Source: CAYOHG01 sp964465125 (lineage in GTDB: Bacteria; Planctomycetota; Phycisphaerae; UBA1845; Fen-1342). Taken from it: a DNA stretch of 64,000 bases. How positions within the stretch are numbered: the first letter of the stretch is position 1; every line of letters starts with the position of its first letter. The stretch spans positions 1 to 64,000 of the forward strand of contig CAYXIO010000010.1 of the NCBI GenBank assembly GCA_964465125.1, written 5' to 3'. Below the pieces are notes generated by a model, which worked only from the letters and a program-made list of their open reading frames with translations, had not been told where the DNA came from and did not search any database. The position numbers and the translations under genes were made by a program. This document shows positions 43,401 through 53,093 of the stretch, piece after piece.

Positions 43401-43487
43401 GCGGAGCGTTCGGCCGCAACCTCTGGCCCCCGCTTCGTGGTTGGTACGCCCTTGACGGTCGCATATCATTCGTGCATACTAGAGCAT

Positions 43488-43685
43488 ATGAGAACGACCC
43501 TGAACATCGACGATGAATTGCTCGCGCGGGCGCGCAAACTGAGCGGAATCGATGAGAAGACCGCGCTCATACATGCCGGCCTGGAAGCCCTGGTTGCCCG
43601 TGAAGCGGCCCGGCGTTTGGCTGCGCTGGGGGGGGTCGCGCCGGCCCTGCGGATGCCGCGCCGCCGCCGACCGCGGAGCGCCTGA
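43488..43685 (+). CDS. vapB: VapB-type antitoxin
   Basis: A 65-residue protein opening MRTTLNIDDELLARARKLSG, the ribbon-helix-helix pattern of VapB antitoxins (DUF2191-like), followed by TALIHAGLEALVAREAARRLAALGG and a basic tail that would contact the toxin. ATG at 43488; TATCAT and CATACT lie just upstream as possible -10 boxes. Its stop overlaps the toxin start (TGATG). It should repress its own promoter together with the toxin, as usual for the family. Confidence 0.88.
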   Translation: MRTTLNIDDELLARARKLSGIDEKTALIHAGLEALVAREAARRLAALGGVAPALRMPRRRRPRSA

Positions 43686-44044
43686 TGCTCGTCGACACGT
43701 CCGTCTGGGTCGCTCACCTGCGGCTGGGTCACGCCCGTCTGGCCGCGCTGCTGCGCGAACGCACGGTGTTGTGCCATCCGTTCGTCATCGGCGAACTGGC
43801 CTGCGGGACACTCCCGCGCCGGCGTGAAATCCTGGGTTTGCTCAGCACGCTGCCACAGGCCCCGGTCGCGGACCACGACGAAGTGCTAACGCTTGTCGAG
43901 CATGCGGGCCTCATGGGGTGCGGCGTGGGTTGGGTCGACATGCACTTGCTGTGTTCGACCCTCCTGGCCCACACCGTCCTGTGGACTCTGGACCAGCGTC
44001 TGGCGCGGGCGGCGAGCGTGCTGGGGATTGAAGGCGCCGCGTAG
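43685..44044 (+). CDS. vapC: VapC-type PIN-domain ribonuclease toxin
   Basis: A 119-residue toxin. LVDTSVWVAHL holds the first catalytic Asp and HPFVIGELACG the Glu; GVGWVDMHLLCS and TLDQRLARAA supply the later Asp residues. The length and order with its antitoxin are standard for vapBC. It starts at ATG 43685, overlapping the antitoxin stop. All four acidic residues are in place, so it is probably functional. PIN toxins of this type cut tRNA or rRNA; the target is not predictable. Confidence 0.9.
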   Translation: MLVDTSVWVAHLRLGHARLAALLRERTVLCHPFVIGELACGTLPRRREILGLLSTLPQAPVADHDEVLTLVEHAGLMGCGVGWVDMHLLCSTLLAHTVLWTLDQRLARAASVLGIEGAA

Positions 44045-44144
44045 CCGGGGACGGCGAATCCCGGCGCGCCGGGACCGCTTCGCTGTGTTGAATTCGCTCG
44101 CTTACGCTTCGCGGCTCTGATTCGGCCGGTGCGGAATCCGGCCG

Positions 44145-46253
<2,109 letters not shown>

Positions 46254-46260
46254 GCGCCCG

Positions 46261-46266
46261 ATTATA
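46261..46266 (-). promoter_or_regulatory. Perfect -10 box seven bases before uvrB
   Basis: TATAAT on the minus strand, seven bases from the uvrB ATG. Transcription would begin at or beside the start codon. No LexA-type box and no -35 element was seen. Confidence 0.5.
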
Positions 46267-46364
46267 TGGGGAGAGCGTGGTGGCGGGCGCGCGACGACGT
46301 CCGCAGGTCGGAGGGACCGGCGTGTGTCCCCCGGGGGCGGCCGGATTCTGGATGCGTGTTGCGG

Positions 46365-46370
46365 TATAAT
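46365..46370 (+). promoter_or_regulatory. -10 box and strong ribosome binding site for the Uma2 gene
   Basis: TATAAT at 46365-46370, followed by AAGGAGG at 46374-46380, eight bases before ATG 46389. This gene thus has a short leader carrying one of the best ribosome binding sites in the window, unlike its divergent neighbour uvrB. Confidence 0.5.
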
Positions 46371-46388
46371 GACAAGGAGGTCACGACG

Positions 46389-46943
46389 ATGGTTGTGAAA
46401 GCCCGCACATTCAGCCGCAGCGAGTACCACCGGCTCGCCGAGACGGGCGTGCTGACCGAAGACGACCGGGTCGAGTTGCTTCAGGGGCGCATCAGCGCCA
46501 TGTCACCGATTGGACCGTATCACAGCGGCGTTGTGAACTTCCTGATGGACTTCTTTAAGAATGCACTCGGCCGGCGTGCCGTGGTGTGTGTTCAGAACCC
46601 GCTCGCGGCGGAGGAGGACTCGGAACCGCAGCCGGACCTGATGCTGCTTGCGCCGCGGGAAGATTTCTACCGCCACGCGCACCCGACGCCGGCGGACGTG
46701 CTGCTGCTGATCGAGGTGGCGGAGGCGTCGCTCGAAGTGGACTGCGATTTCAAGGCCCGGTTGTACGCGCGCGTCGGCGTGACGGAGTACTGGGTGATCG
46801 ACCTCGTTCGGCAGACGGTCATTGTCCACCGCCAGCCGGCTAGCGAGCGCTACGCCGACGTCACGACTCACAGGCGCGGAACACACGTCAGCCCGGTGGC
46901 GCTGCCCGACGTGCAGCTCACCACGGCGGATTGCTTCATCTGA
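46389..46943 (+). CDS. Uma2-family putative endonuclease
   Basis: A 184-residue protein of the Uma2/DUF820 group, a PD-(D/E)xK-type nuclease fold of uncertain role that is multiplied in cyanobacteria and planctomycetes. The order is typical: YHRLAETGVLTEDDRVELLQG, ISAMSPIGPYH, PQPDLMLL (Asp), LLIEVAEASLEVD (Glu), FKARLYARVGVTEYWVID (Lys). It stands alone, between uvrB and the phosphofructokinase gene, with its own promoter and strong ribosome binding site. Catalytic residues look intact. Confidence 0.88.
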   Translation: MVVKARTFSRSEYHRLAETGVLTEDDRVELLQGRISAMSPIGPYHSGVVNFLMDFFKNALGRRAVVCVQNPLAAEEDSEPQPDLMLLAPREDFYRHAHPTPADVLLLIEVAEASLEVDCDFKARLYARVGVTEYWVIDLVRQTVIVHRQPASERYADVTTHRRGTHVSPVALPDVQLTTADCFI

Positions 46944-47066
46944 CTCGAGTCCAGGCTGGCTGGCCGCTCGCGCTTTTGGAGCGCGGCGGCGTCGCGCCGG
47001 CACCGGACCGGGTGGCCACCGGCGCCCCTGGGTCGGGGTACCAGTTCGTTGCCGATCTGCCCGTGG

Positions 47067-48404
47067 CTACGCCCGTTCTTCCGGCATGTCGCTCAGCCGC
47101 GTAGCGGCGCGCTCGTAACGCTGCTTGAAATCCGCGGGCGACAGATGGGCCGCCGCCGCGAGCTTCGCGAGCATCATCGGGTTCTCCAGATCGCTGCGTT
47201 CGAGGCGAATCTGGTACGCCCGGCAGACCGCGTATTCGTCGGACTTTGTATCGACCTGCCGCACGCGCGCACGGTTTGTCGCCGGGTCCATGATGTCGTT
47301 GAAATCCACCGTCGCGAGGTTGCCGTTGACCAGCGCGACGATCACGCCGCTGGCCCGGGCCGTGGGTTCCATGAACAGCCGGATGCTGTGGAAACCCAGC
47401 GCGCGGCAGTACGCCATGTCGTGCGGCGTCGGATCCGCCGAGCGGAGTTCGTAGCCGATGTTGTGCGTCACGAGCGGCAGGCTCTCGCCGCGCGACTTGA
47501 AGCGGGCCTGCAATTCCTTCCGAATCAGCTCCAGGAGCGGAACCTCGGCCAGCCGTACGTGCCCCGCCACGTCGACAGGGACTTCGCGACCGAGCAGGCG
47601 TTCGAGCTCCGCGCGGTCGCCCAGCCGATAGGCGAGCCCTTCGGCAATCACGGCCACGCCGTCGCAGCGGCCGGCCAAGGCCCGCTTGATGATGGCCCCT
47701 TCGAGCACATCGACGATCGCCTGCACCGTGCTGTGTTCGCTGAATTCCTCGGGGATCAGCGTCACGGTCGCCCCGGCCGCCGCGCCGATCGACATCGCCA
47801 GCCAGCCTGCGCTGCGGCCCATGGCGTTGACGAGGTACCAGCGGCCGGTGGTCTGTGAGTCGGTCATCAGGTTCTTGAGGAGTTGGGCCCCGACCATGCG
47901 GGCGGTCGAGAAGCCGAAGGTCGGCTGGTTCTGCGGCAGAGGCAGGTCGTTGTCGATGGTCTTGGGCACGTGGACGATGCGGAGCTTGCCGCCGGCCGCC
48001 TCCGCCAGGAAGCGTGCGCTGAGCACGGTGTCGTCGCCGCCGATCGTCAGCAGGCAGTTCACGCCCAGCTCGCGCATGCGGCCCAGGGCGAGGCCGACCT
48101 TCGCGGCGAGCGGTTCGGCGCGCTGCGTGGTTTTCAGCGCCTCCGGATCCAGCAGGTTGGTCCGGGCCGTGCGCAGAATCGAGCCGCCGTCGAAGTGGAT
48201 GCGGGCCACGCGCGCGATCTCGAGGCGCGTGGTGTGCGTCGGCGGGTCAAACTCGTCGGCGACCAGGTGCCGGAAGCCGTCGTAGAAGCCGATGACCTCG
48301 AAGCCGCAGTTGATGGCCTGGATGGTGGCGGCGCCAATGACGGCGTTGATGCCGGGCGCCGGTCCGCCGCCGACGATGATGCCAAGTCTGCGATGCGTTG
48401 CCAT
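47067..48404 (-). CDS. pfp: Phosphofructokinase with pyrophosphate-type signature
   Basis: A 445-residue phosphofructokinase, acting on fructose 6-phosphate. The substrate loop starts GIIVGGGPAPGIN near residue 8. Two residues discriminate the phosphoryl donor: GGDDT (122-126) has Asp where ATP enzymes have Gly, and PKTIDND (147-153) has Lys where ATP enzymes have Gly. Both point to pyrophosphate as donor, so the reaction is probably reversible. MGRSAGWLAM matches the sugar site. The length is longer than 320-residue ATP forms and within the range of group-II PPi enzymes. ATG at 48404; promoter-like elements lie 80-100 bases upstream. Confidence 0.85.
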   Translation of the reverse strand: MATHRRLGIIVGGGPAPGINAVIGAATIQAINCGFEVIGFYDGFRHLVADEFDPPTHTTRLEIARVARIHFDGGSILRTARTNLLDPEALKTTQRAEPLAAKVGLALGRMRELGVNCLLTIGGDDTVLSARFLAEAAGGKLRIVHVPKTIDNDLPLPQNQPTFGFSTARMVGAQLLKNLMTDSQTTGRWYLVNAMGRSAGWLAMSIGAAAGATVTLIPEEFSEHSTVQAIVDVLEGAIIKRALAGRCDGVAVIAEGLAYRLGDRAELERLLGREVPVDVAGHVRLAEVPLLELIRKELQARFKSRGESLPLVTHNIGYELRSADPTPHDMAYCRALGFHSIRLFMEPTARASGVIVALVNGNLATVDFNDIMDPATNRARVRQVDTKSDEYAVCRAYQIRLERSDLENPMMLAKLAAAAHLSPADFKQRYERAATRLSDMPEERA

Positions 48405-48480
48405 TTGCTTTGACCGTCTGCCAGCGCACGACCCCGGCCATCTGCTGATATCGGTCGGGTCCGCGAACTGGACGCAGCGC

Positions 48481-48509
48481 AGTATAGGAGCGCGGGGCGC
48501 GGTCTCCAA
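48481..48509 (-). promoter_or_regulatory. Candidate promoter of the phosphofructokinase gene
   Basis: On the minus strand TTGGAG (48509-48504), 17 bases, TATACT (48486-48481). Spacing is ideal and it would give a leader of about 70 bases. Confidence 0.45.
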
Positions 48510-48674
48510 CCGGCGGAGGGCGCGGTTTCCGCCGATCGCGCGGCTTGGTGCGGGACCGACCGCGAGCGATCCGCGCGAGTGGTGCAAAGACCGGTAATCC
48601 GAACGTGTTCCTTTCACGCGCGGCGCCGCCACGATCGCGCCTGCTGCGCCCTGTCCGACTCCGCGGCGTGTCGG

Positions 48675-51248
48675 TTAGCCCGCTGGTGTCTTGGTGTTCC
48701 GGGCGCTCCGGGTCGCCTGGCGCGTGCCTTTTCGTGCGCGGCACAGCGCGATGGTCGAGATCGTCTTCACCCCCGCCAGCAGCAACGCCGTGCTCGCCAG
48801 GCCGAACACCGGCACCAGCAACACGCCGCACACCAGCGCCCCCAGGCACGCCCCCGCGTGGTCGGCCCCGACGATCACGCCCGCCGCGGCCCCCGCCCCC
48901 GGCGTCAGCGCCAGTTGGGCGCGACCGGCCAACGCGAACGCCGCCCCACCCAGCAACCCGGTCAGGACGACCAGCCCCGAGATGGTCACTTCGACGATCG
49001 TCAGCGCGGCGGCGGCGGTCTGCAAGCCTGCCAGCCACCGCAGGATGTACGGCACGGCGAACGCCAGCCCGGCGAGCAGCACGTCAAGCAGCGCAAGCCG
49101 CGTGAAGTGGCTGCGTCTTTCACCCCCGGCGCGGGGCACGAGCGCACAGCCGAGCACCAGCCCGCCCATGAACAACGCCACGATCCACCCGATGCGCTGG
49201 TAGACGAAGCCGTAGAGGTTCTGGAACGCGAAGAGCCAGAGGATGCTGAGCGCCATCGTCGCAAACCCCGTGCTCGCCACGGAGTACAGCAGTGCGCCGC
49301 GGGCCCACCCGGTTGCCGCGCCGTGGCGCAGACGCGGCAGCACGAGCGTAAGCAGTGCCACGACGCCGATGCTCAGGGCCACGTCGCGCACGCGCAGCGA
49401 ACTCAGCCACGCGACCACCTGCGTCCGTCCGGTCGCCGCTTCCCACAACGCCAGCCGCTGCATCAGCAGCGTCGAACGCCAGTCTGAATGAACGCTCGGT
49501 GTGTCCGCGGCGTCGAGTTCCGCGCGACGTGCCGCCACCTTGTCCGGCGTGAGCCAGTCCGTCGCCCCCGCGAACCAGGCCGGATCGAAAAGCGGGGCCG
49601 TGATCGCGCGGCGTCCGTAGCGGGCCGCCAACTCATCCGGGGCGGTGGTCAGCAACCCCGGCCGCGTTGCGGCGAAGATGTACGCTGGATCGCCCCAACT
49701 CACCAGAACTTCGGGAAACGCCGTCCGCAGCGTGGCCCGCAGCGTGCCCAGGTACCCGCGGGCCGCAGGCGTTAGATTGGTCGGTGTGGCCGCGGCGGTC
49801 AGGCAGACGACCGCGTCCGCCGTCAGCACACGGCGCAGCTCCGCGAAGAATTCCGTCGTGTACAGCCGCGCGCGCAGGGCGGTGGTCGGCTCCGGCAGGC
49901 GGGCGAGAACGAGATCGAACTGCGCGTGTTGGGTTTTCACGAAGTAGCGCGCGTCGGCGTGGTGGACCGTGACGCGCGGGTCGGCAAGCGCGGCACGATC
50001 CACTTCCGCCAGGAATGGGGCGATCATCTCAAGCTGCCGCGCGTCGGTCTCGACGTAATCCACGTGTTCCAGCGGGTGCCGCAGGATTTCCGCCAGCAGC
50101 CCTTCCGCCCCGCCGCCGATGAGCAGGACCCGCCGCGGCTGCGGGTGTTCGCACAGCCAGAAGTGCGCCAGCGGGACGTAGGTGTACGGATCGGGGAAGT
50201 CCGCGGCGACGTGTCCGTCGCAGTACAGCGTGTACTGCCCGGCCCGCCGGCCGACGGCGAGGTTTTGGTACTTCGACTCGGCGGTCGCGACCAGCTCGTA
50301 GCCGGGCGCGGTGTGGCGCCAGCGCAGCTCGAGCAGGCGTTGCTCGATGGTCCGCCCGGCGGCGGCAGCGCAGGCGAAACCCAGCAGCGCGACCGCGACC
50401 AAAGTGCGTGCGACGCCGCTTCTTGCCGCTAGCGGCACGCAGGCCGCCGCCGTCAGCACGCCGCACAGCGCGACGAGCTGGGTGGGCGGAAATCGCTCGA
50501 CGGCCCAGAAGCTGAACGCCGCCCCGCCGACCAGGCTGCCGAGCGCTTCGAGGGCGTACACCTGCCCCAGCGCGAGCGCCGCACTCGCGCCCTCGTGGCG
50601 GCCCGCACCCCGCGCGGCCGCGGCGGACGCGATCGGCCGCTGTCCATTGGGCCTTTCGTCGCGTGCGTTGCACAGACTGATAGTCTGTGCTCCACCAGAT
50701 GCGTCGCGCAGACTGATAGTCTGTGCTCCACCGGATGCGTCGCACAGACTGATAGTCTGTGCTCCACTCCGAGGGAACTTGCCCCTTTGAATGGCGCACG
50801 CCAACGGAAACGCCACCCCCACGAGCATCCCCACCGGTGTCACCAGCACGGCGCCGGCTAACGCGACGCGCGGCAGAGGGAGCAGTTCTCCCGGTCCGAC
50901 GCCCAGCCAGGCCCGCGCCCCGCGAAACGCACACAACTCGACGCCGGCGACGACGGGTAGCGCCAGCAAGACCGCGCTCAGCAGGGCCACGGCCTTTCCT
51001 TGCACGCGCTCCGCCACCCGGCCGCCGGCGGCGCCGCCCAGCGCCACCCCCGCCAGCCAGGCACACAGCACCAACCCCCACGCAAACTCGCTACCGTACA
51101 GCAGCACGGTTGCCTCGCGCAGCAGCAGCGCTTGCAGCACCAGCGCTTGAATCCCCCAGACAATGACAACCGCCGCCAGCCACAGACACGCCGCCCGACC
51201 GCCGGACTTCGCGTCCGACGGGCTGTAGTCCTCAACCGCGGGCGGCAT
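48675..51248 (-). CDS. Membrane-embedded spermidine synthase-like protein
   Basis: An 857-residue protein: seven or eight N-terminal membrane helices, a soluble Rossmann-type methyltransferase/aminopropyltransferase domain near residues 330-530, then six or more C-terminal helices. The domain includes YCDGHVAADFPDPYTYVPLAHFW, VLLIGGGAEGLLAEILRHP and VDYVETDARQLEMI, as in spermidine synthases, although catalytic Asp residues are not all obvious. Such fusions are frequent in planctomycetes and their product is not established. The gene carries three in-frame 36-base repeats at 50670-50766 encoding GAQTISL units in a loop between helices. ATG at 51248 follows GGAGACC. It is divergent from the next gene. 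Confidence 0.82.
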   Translation of the reverse strand: MPPAVEDYSPSDAKSGGRAACLWLAAVVIVWGIQALVLQALLLREATVLLYGSEFAWGLVLCAWLAGVALGGAAGGRVAERVQGKAVALLSAVLLALPVVAGVELCAFRGARAWLGVGPGELLPLPRVALAGAVLVTPVGMLVGVAFPLACAIQRGKFPRSGAQTISLCDASGGAQTISLRDASGGAQTISLCNARDERPNGQRPIASAAAARGAGRHEGASAALALGQVYALEALGSLVGGAAFSFWAVERFPPTQLVALCGVLTAAACVPLAARSGVARTLVAVALLGFACAAAAGRTIEQRLLELRWRHTAPGYELVATAESKYQNLAVGRRAGQYTLYCDGHVAADFPDPYTYVPLAHFWLCEHPQPRRVLLIGGGAEGLLAEILRHPLEHVDYVETDARQLEMIAPFLAEVDRAALADPRVTVHHADARYFVKTQHAQFDLVLARLPEPTTALRARLYTTEFFAELRRVLTADAVVCLTAAATPTNLTPAARGYLGTLRATLRTAFPEVLVSWGDPAYIFAATRPGLLTTAPDELAARYGRRAITAPLFDPAWFAGATDWLTPDKVAARRAELDAADTPSVHSDWRSTLLMQRLALWEAATGRTQVVAWLSSLRVRDVALSIGVVALLTLVLPRLRHGAATGWARGALLYSVASTGFATMALSILWLFAFQNLYGFVYQRIGWIVALFMGGLVLGCALVPRAGGERRSHFTRLALLDVLLAGLAFAVPYILRWLAGLQTAAAALTIVEVTISGLVVLTGLLGGAAFALAGRAQLALTPGAGAAAGVIVGADHAGACLGALVCGVLLVPVFGLASTALLLAGVKTISTIALCRARKGTRQATRSARNTKTPAG
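50670..50766 (-). repeat. 36-base tandem palindromic array inside a coding sequence
   Basis: Three copies of a 36-base unit (50670-50705, 50706-50741, 50742-50766, the last partial). Each holds the dyad CAGACTGATAGTCTG flanked by GCA and TGCTCCAC, on the minus strand reading GTGGAGCACAGACT. Because 36 is a multiple of three, the frame survives, giving 12-residue units GAQTISL-x-DASG. Same family as 38114-38185 and 43372-43400. Confidence 0.85.
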
Positions 51249-51310
51249 GGCACGGTCTCCGGTTCGGCGACTGGGCGGTATGATAGCGGGGTCTACGAGG
51301 CAGGCGACGT

Positions 51311-52033
51311 ATGCCCACCTTCTTCGCACGCCGGTACTTTCGGCCGGTCGCGGCGGTCAGCCGCACCGAGCAAGCTGTCGGTGCCTTCATTCTGCTGCTG
51401 CTGGCGGTCATTTTCGGCGGCATGGCGTGGCACGTGCGCTCGGACCGTGACGACCCGTTTGCCCCCGTGCTCGTCGGCGAACCCGCCCGCGCCTGGCAGT
51501 TTCCGGAGCTGCCGGGCTGGCAGCCGCCCGAAGCCGCGGAACACTACGCCTCGGATGAGCTGTACCTGAAGATCAACGGTCGGGCGGAGTTTTACCTTCA
51601 ACATCAGGTCACGGGCCTGGTCTTTGGGACATATACCCATGTGCTGAACCCGGACCGGACGATCGATGTCTACTGCTACACGATGCGCACAGCGGAGGCC
51701 GCCCGTGCCGCGTACGAGGCGGAGAAACCCGCGGACGGCATCGCTCTTGACAGCGACGCCACGGGTTATACATCGGCGGGTGCCGTGTTTGCCTGCGTCG
51801 CCGCACACTACCTTCAGGTGTTGCCCGCCCGCGAAGCCGCGGAGGACGCCGCCGCCGCACGCGACTTGATGGTCCGCCTGTCTGCCGCGGTGCTGAATGG
51901 ATGTGCGCGAATGGGGGGCGCCTGTCCGAGCCGCGAGCGCAAGCTCGCGGACATACTGGCGACCGCTCGCGCGGTCGGCTCGGATCTGCGCGGCCGAATC
52001 GCGCACGGTGCTTTAGGTCTTGGCCAGCCGTGA
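51311..52033 (+). CDS. Anchored periplasmic protein (resembles DUF6599) of a redox operon
   Basis: A 240-residue protein with one membrane helix near residues 22-42 (AVGAFILLLLAVIFGGMAW) and a soluble domain on the outside. ELYLKINGRAEFYLQH recalls the DUF6599 family, often encoded next to DUF362 and polyferredoxin genes in planctomycetes. A palindromic repeat at 51924-51951 encodes part of its C-terminus (CPSRERKLAD). The stop overlaps the next start (TGATG). ATG at 51311 shares its divergent region with the spermidine synthase-like gene. No cofactor motif was seen. Confidence 0.6.
   Translation: MPTFFARRYFRPVAAVSRTEQAVGAFILLLLAVIFGGMAWHVRSDRDDPFAPVLVGEPARAWQFPELPGWQPPEAAEHYASDELYLKINGRAEFYLQHQVTGLVFGTYTHVLNPDRTIDVYCYTMRTAEAARAAYEAEKPADGIALDSDATGYTSAGAVFACVAAHYLQVLPAREAAEDAAAARDLMVRLSAAVLNGCARMGGACPSRERKLADILATARAVGSDLRGRIAHGALGLGQP
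51924..51951. repeat. Palindromic repeat in the 3' part of the DUF6599-like gene
   Basis: GTCCGAGCCGCGAGCG and its partner AAGCTCGCGG form a dyad around CGCGAGCG-CA-AGCTCGCG. In frame with the gene. Its GAGCCGCGA edge matches the one at 7681 in the secretin linker. Confidence 0.5.
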
Positions 52034-53088
52034 TGTCAACAGCGCCGGTCTCACGCCGTGAGTTCCTTCGCCGCGGCAGCGGGGCCGTGGCCGCTTCGGC
52101 GGCCGCCGCACTGCTGGGCTACTGGCGTCATGATCCGCGGGGCGACGGCGTTGTGCGCCGGGCGGTCGGCGCCCAGCCGCACACACCGCGTGATTTTTTC
52201 GAGACTATAGACTTTCCAGAGTCCAGTCCCCGGCTCAGCGTCGTGACGGGCCAGGCGGAGCGCATCGAACAAATGGTCCGCGCCGCGGTCGGCGGACTGG
52301 ACGCACAACTCGGCATGCACCGCTTCGTCCGGGCTGGTGATGTGGTGCTGATCAAGCCGAATATCGGCTTTGACCGCCCGCCCGCGGTCGGGGCGACGAC
52401 GCACCCGGAAATCGTCCGAGCAGTCATTCGGCTGGCCCGCGAGGCCGGCGCCGGGCGAATTCTCGTGACTGATTATCCCATCGAGACGCCGGCGAGTTGT
52501 TTCGCGCGCTCGGGCATCGCCGCCGTCGTCGCCGCGGAGCACGCGACGCTCGTGACGCCGCGCCCGGATGATTTCGCCCCGCTGAGCGGCAGCGTGCTGG
52601 ACGGCTGGCCGGTGTTCTGGCCGCAGCTGGCGGCGGCGACGAAGCTCATTGGAATCGCTCCGGTTAAAGACCATAACCTGTGTAGTGGCTCGATGGTCCT
52701 CAAGAACTGGTACGGCCTGCTGGGCGGGCGGCGCAACCAGTTGCACCAGAAGATCCATGAGGTTATCAGTGATCTCGCGGTGAACTTCAGCCCGACGCTC
52801 GTCCTCGCCGACGCCACGCGGGTCATGCTGCGCAGCGGACCCACCGGCGGGCGCCTGTCCGACGTCCGGCCGGGCGGCGAGCTGGGTCGGCCCGCGGTCG
52901 TTGCCGCGGTCGACCCCGTGGCGTGCGACGCCTGGTGCTACCGTCATTGTCTGGGCCGTGATCCGGCCCAGTTGTCCTACCTGGAGCTGGCCGCGCGCCA
53001 GATCGCGGCGCAGGGTCGGCGCCGCTTCGGTGTCGCCACCTGGGAAACGTACGCCCGGCGCGGGCAAATCGTGCAAACGACCATCTGA
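52033..53088 (+). CDS. Tat-exported DUF362 protein
   Basis: A 351-residue protein starting VSRREFLRRGSG, a twin-arginine signal, followed by a hydrophobic stretch. The DUF362 domain shows VLIKPNIGFDRPPAVGATTHPEIVRAV, APVKDHNLCSGSMVLKNWYG and VVAAVDPVACDAW, the usual order. DUF362 proteins are frequently fused to or encoded beside ferredoxin domains. Here the polyferredoxin gene follows five bases later and the anchored protein precedes with a TGATG overlap, so the three likely form one envelope redox complex. Biochemical role unproven. Confidence 0.85.
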   Translation: MSTAPVSRREFLRRGSGAVAASAAAALLGYWRHDPRGDGVVRRAVGAQPHTPRDFFETIDFPESSPRLSVVTGQAERIEQMVRAAVGGLDAQLGMHRFVRAGDVVLIKPNIGFDRPPAVGATTHPEIVRAVIRLAREAGAGRILVTDYPIETPASCFARSGIAAVVAAEHATLVTPRPDDFAPLSGSVLDGWPVFWPQLAAATKLIGIAPVKDHNLCSGSMVLKNWYGLLGGRRNQLHQKIHEVISDLAVNFSPTLVLADATRVMLRSGPTGGRLSDVRPGGELGRPAVVAAVDPVACDAWCYRHCLGRDPAQLSYLELAARQIAAQGRRRFGVATWETYARRGQIVQTTI

Positions 53089-53093
53089 GTGGT

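Noticed and set aside
41349..43469. Minus-strand frame of 706 codons opposite the secretion ATPase
   Set aside because: Antisense to intact Walker and zinc motifs; rich in Asp/His/Arg as in other shadows.
50670..50766. Possible CRISPR array
   Set aside because: Repeats recur every 36 bases but the sequence between dyads is nearly identical and about 10 bases long, so there are no unique spacers, and no cas gene was seen.
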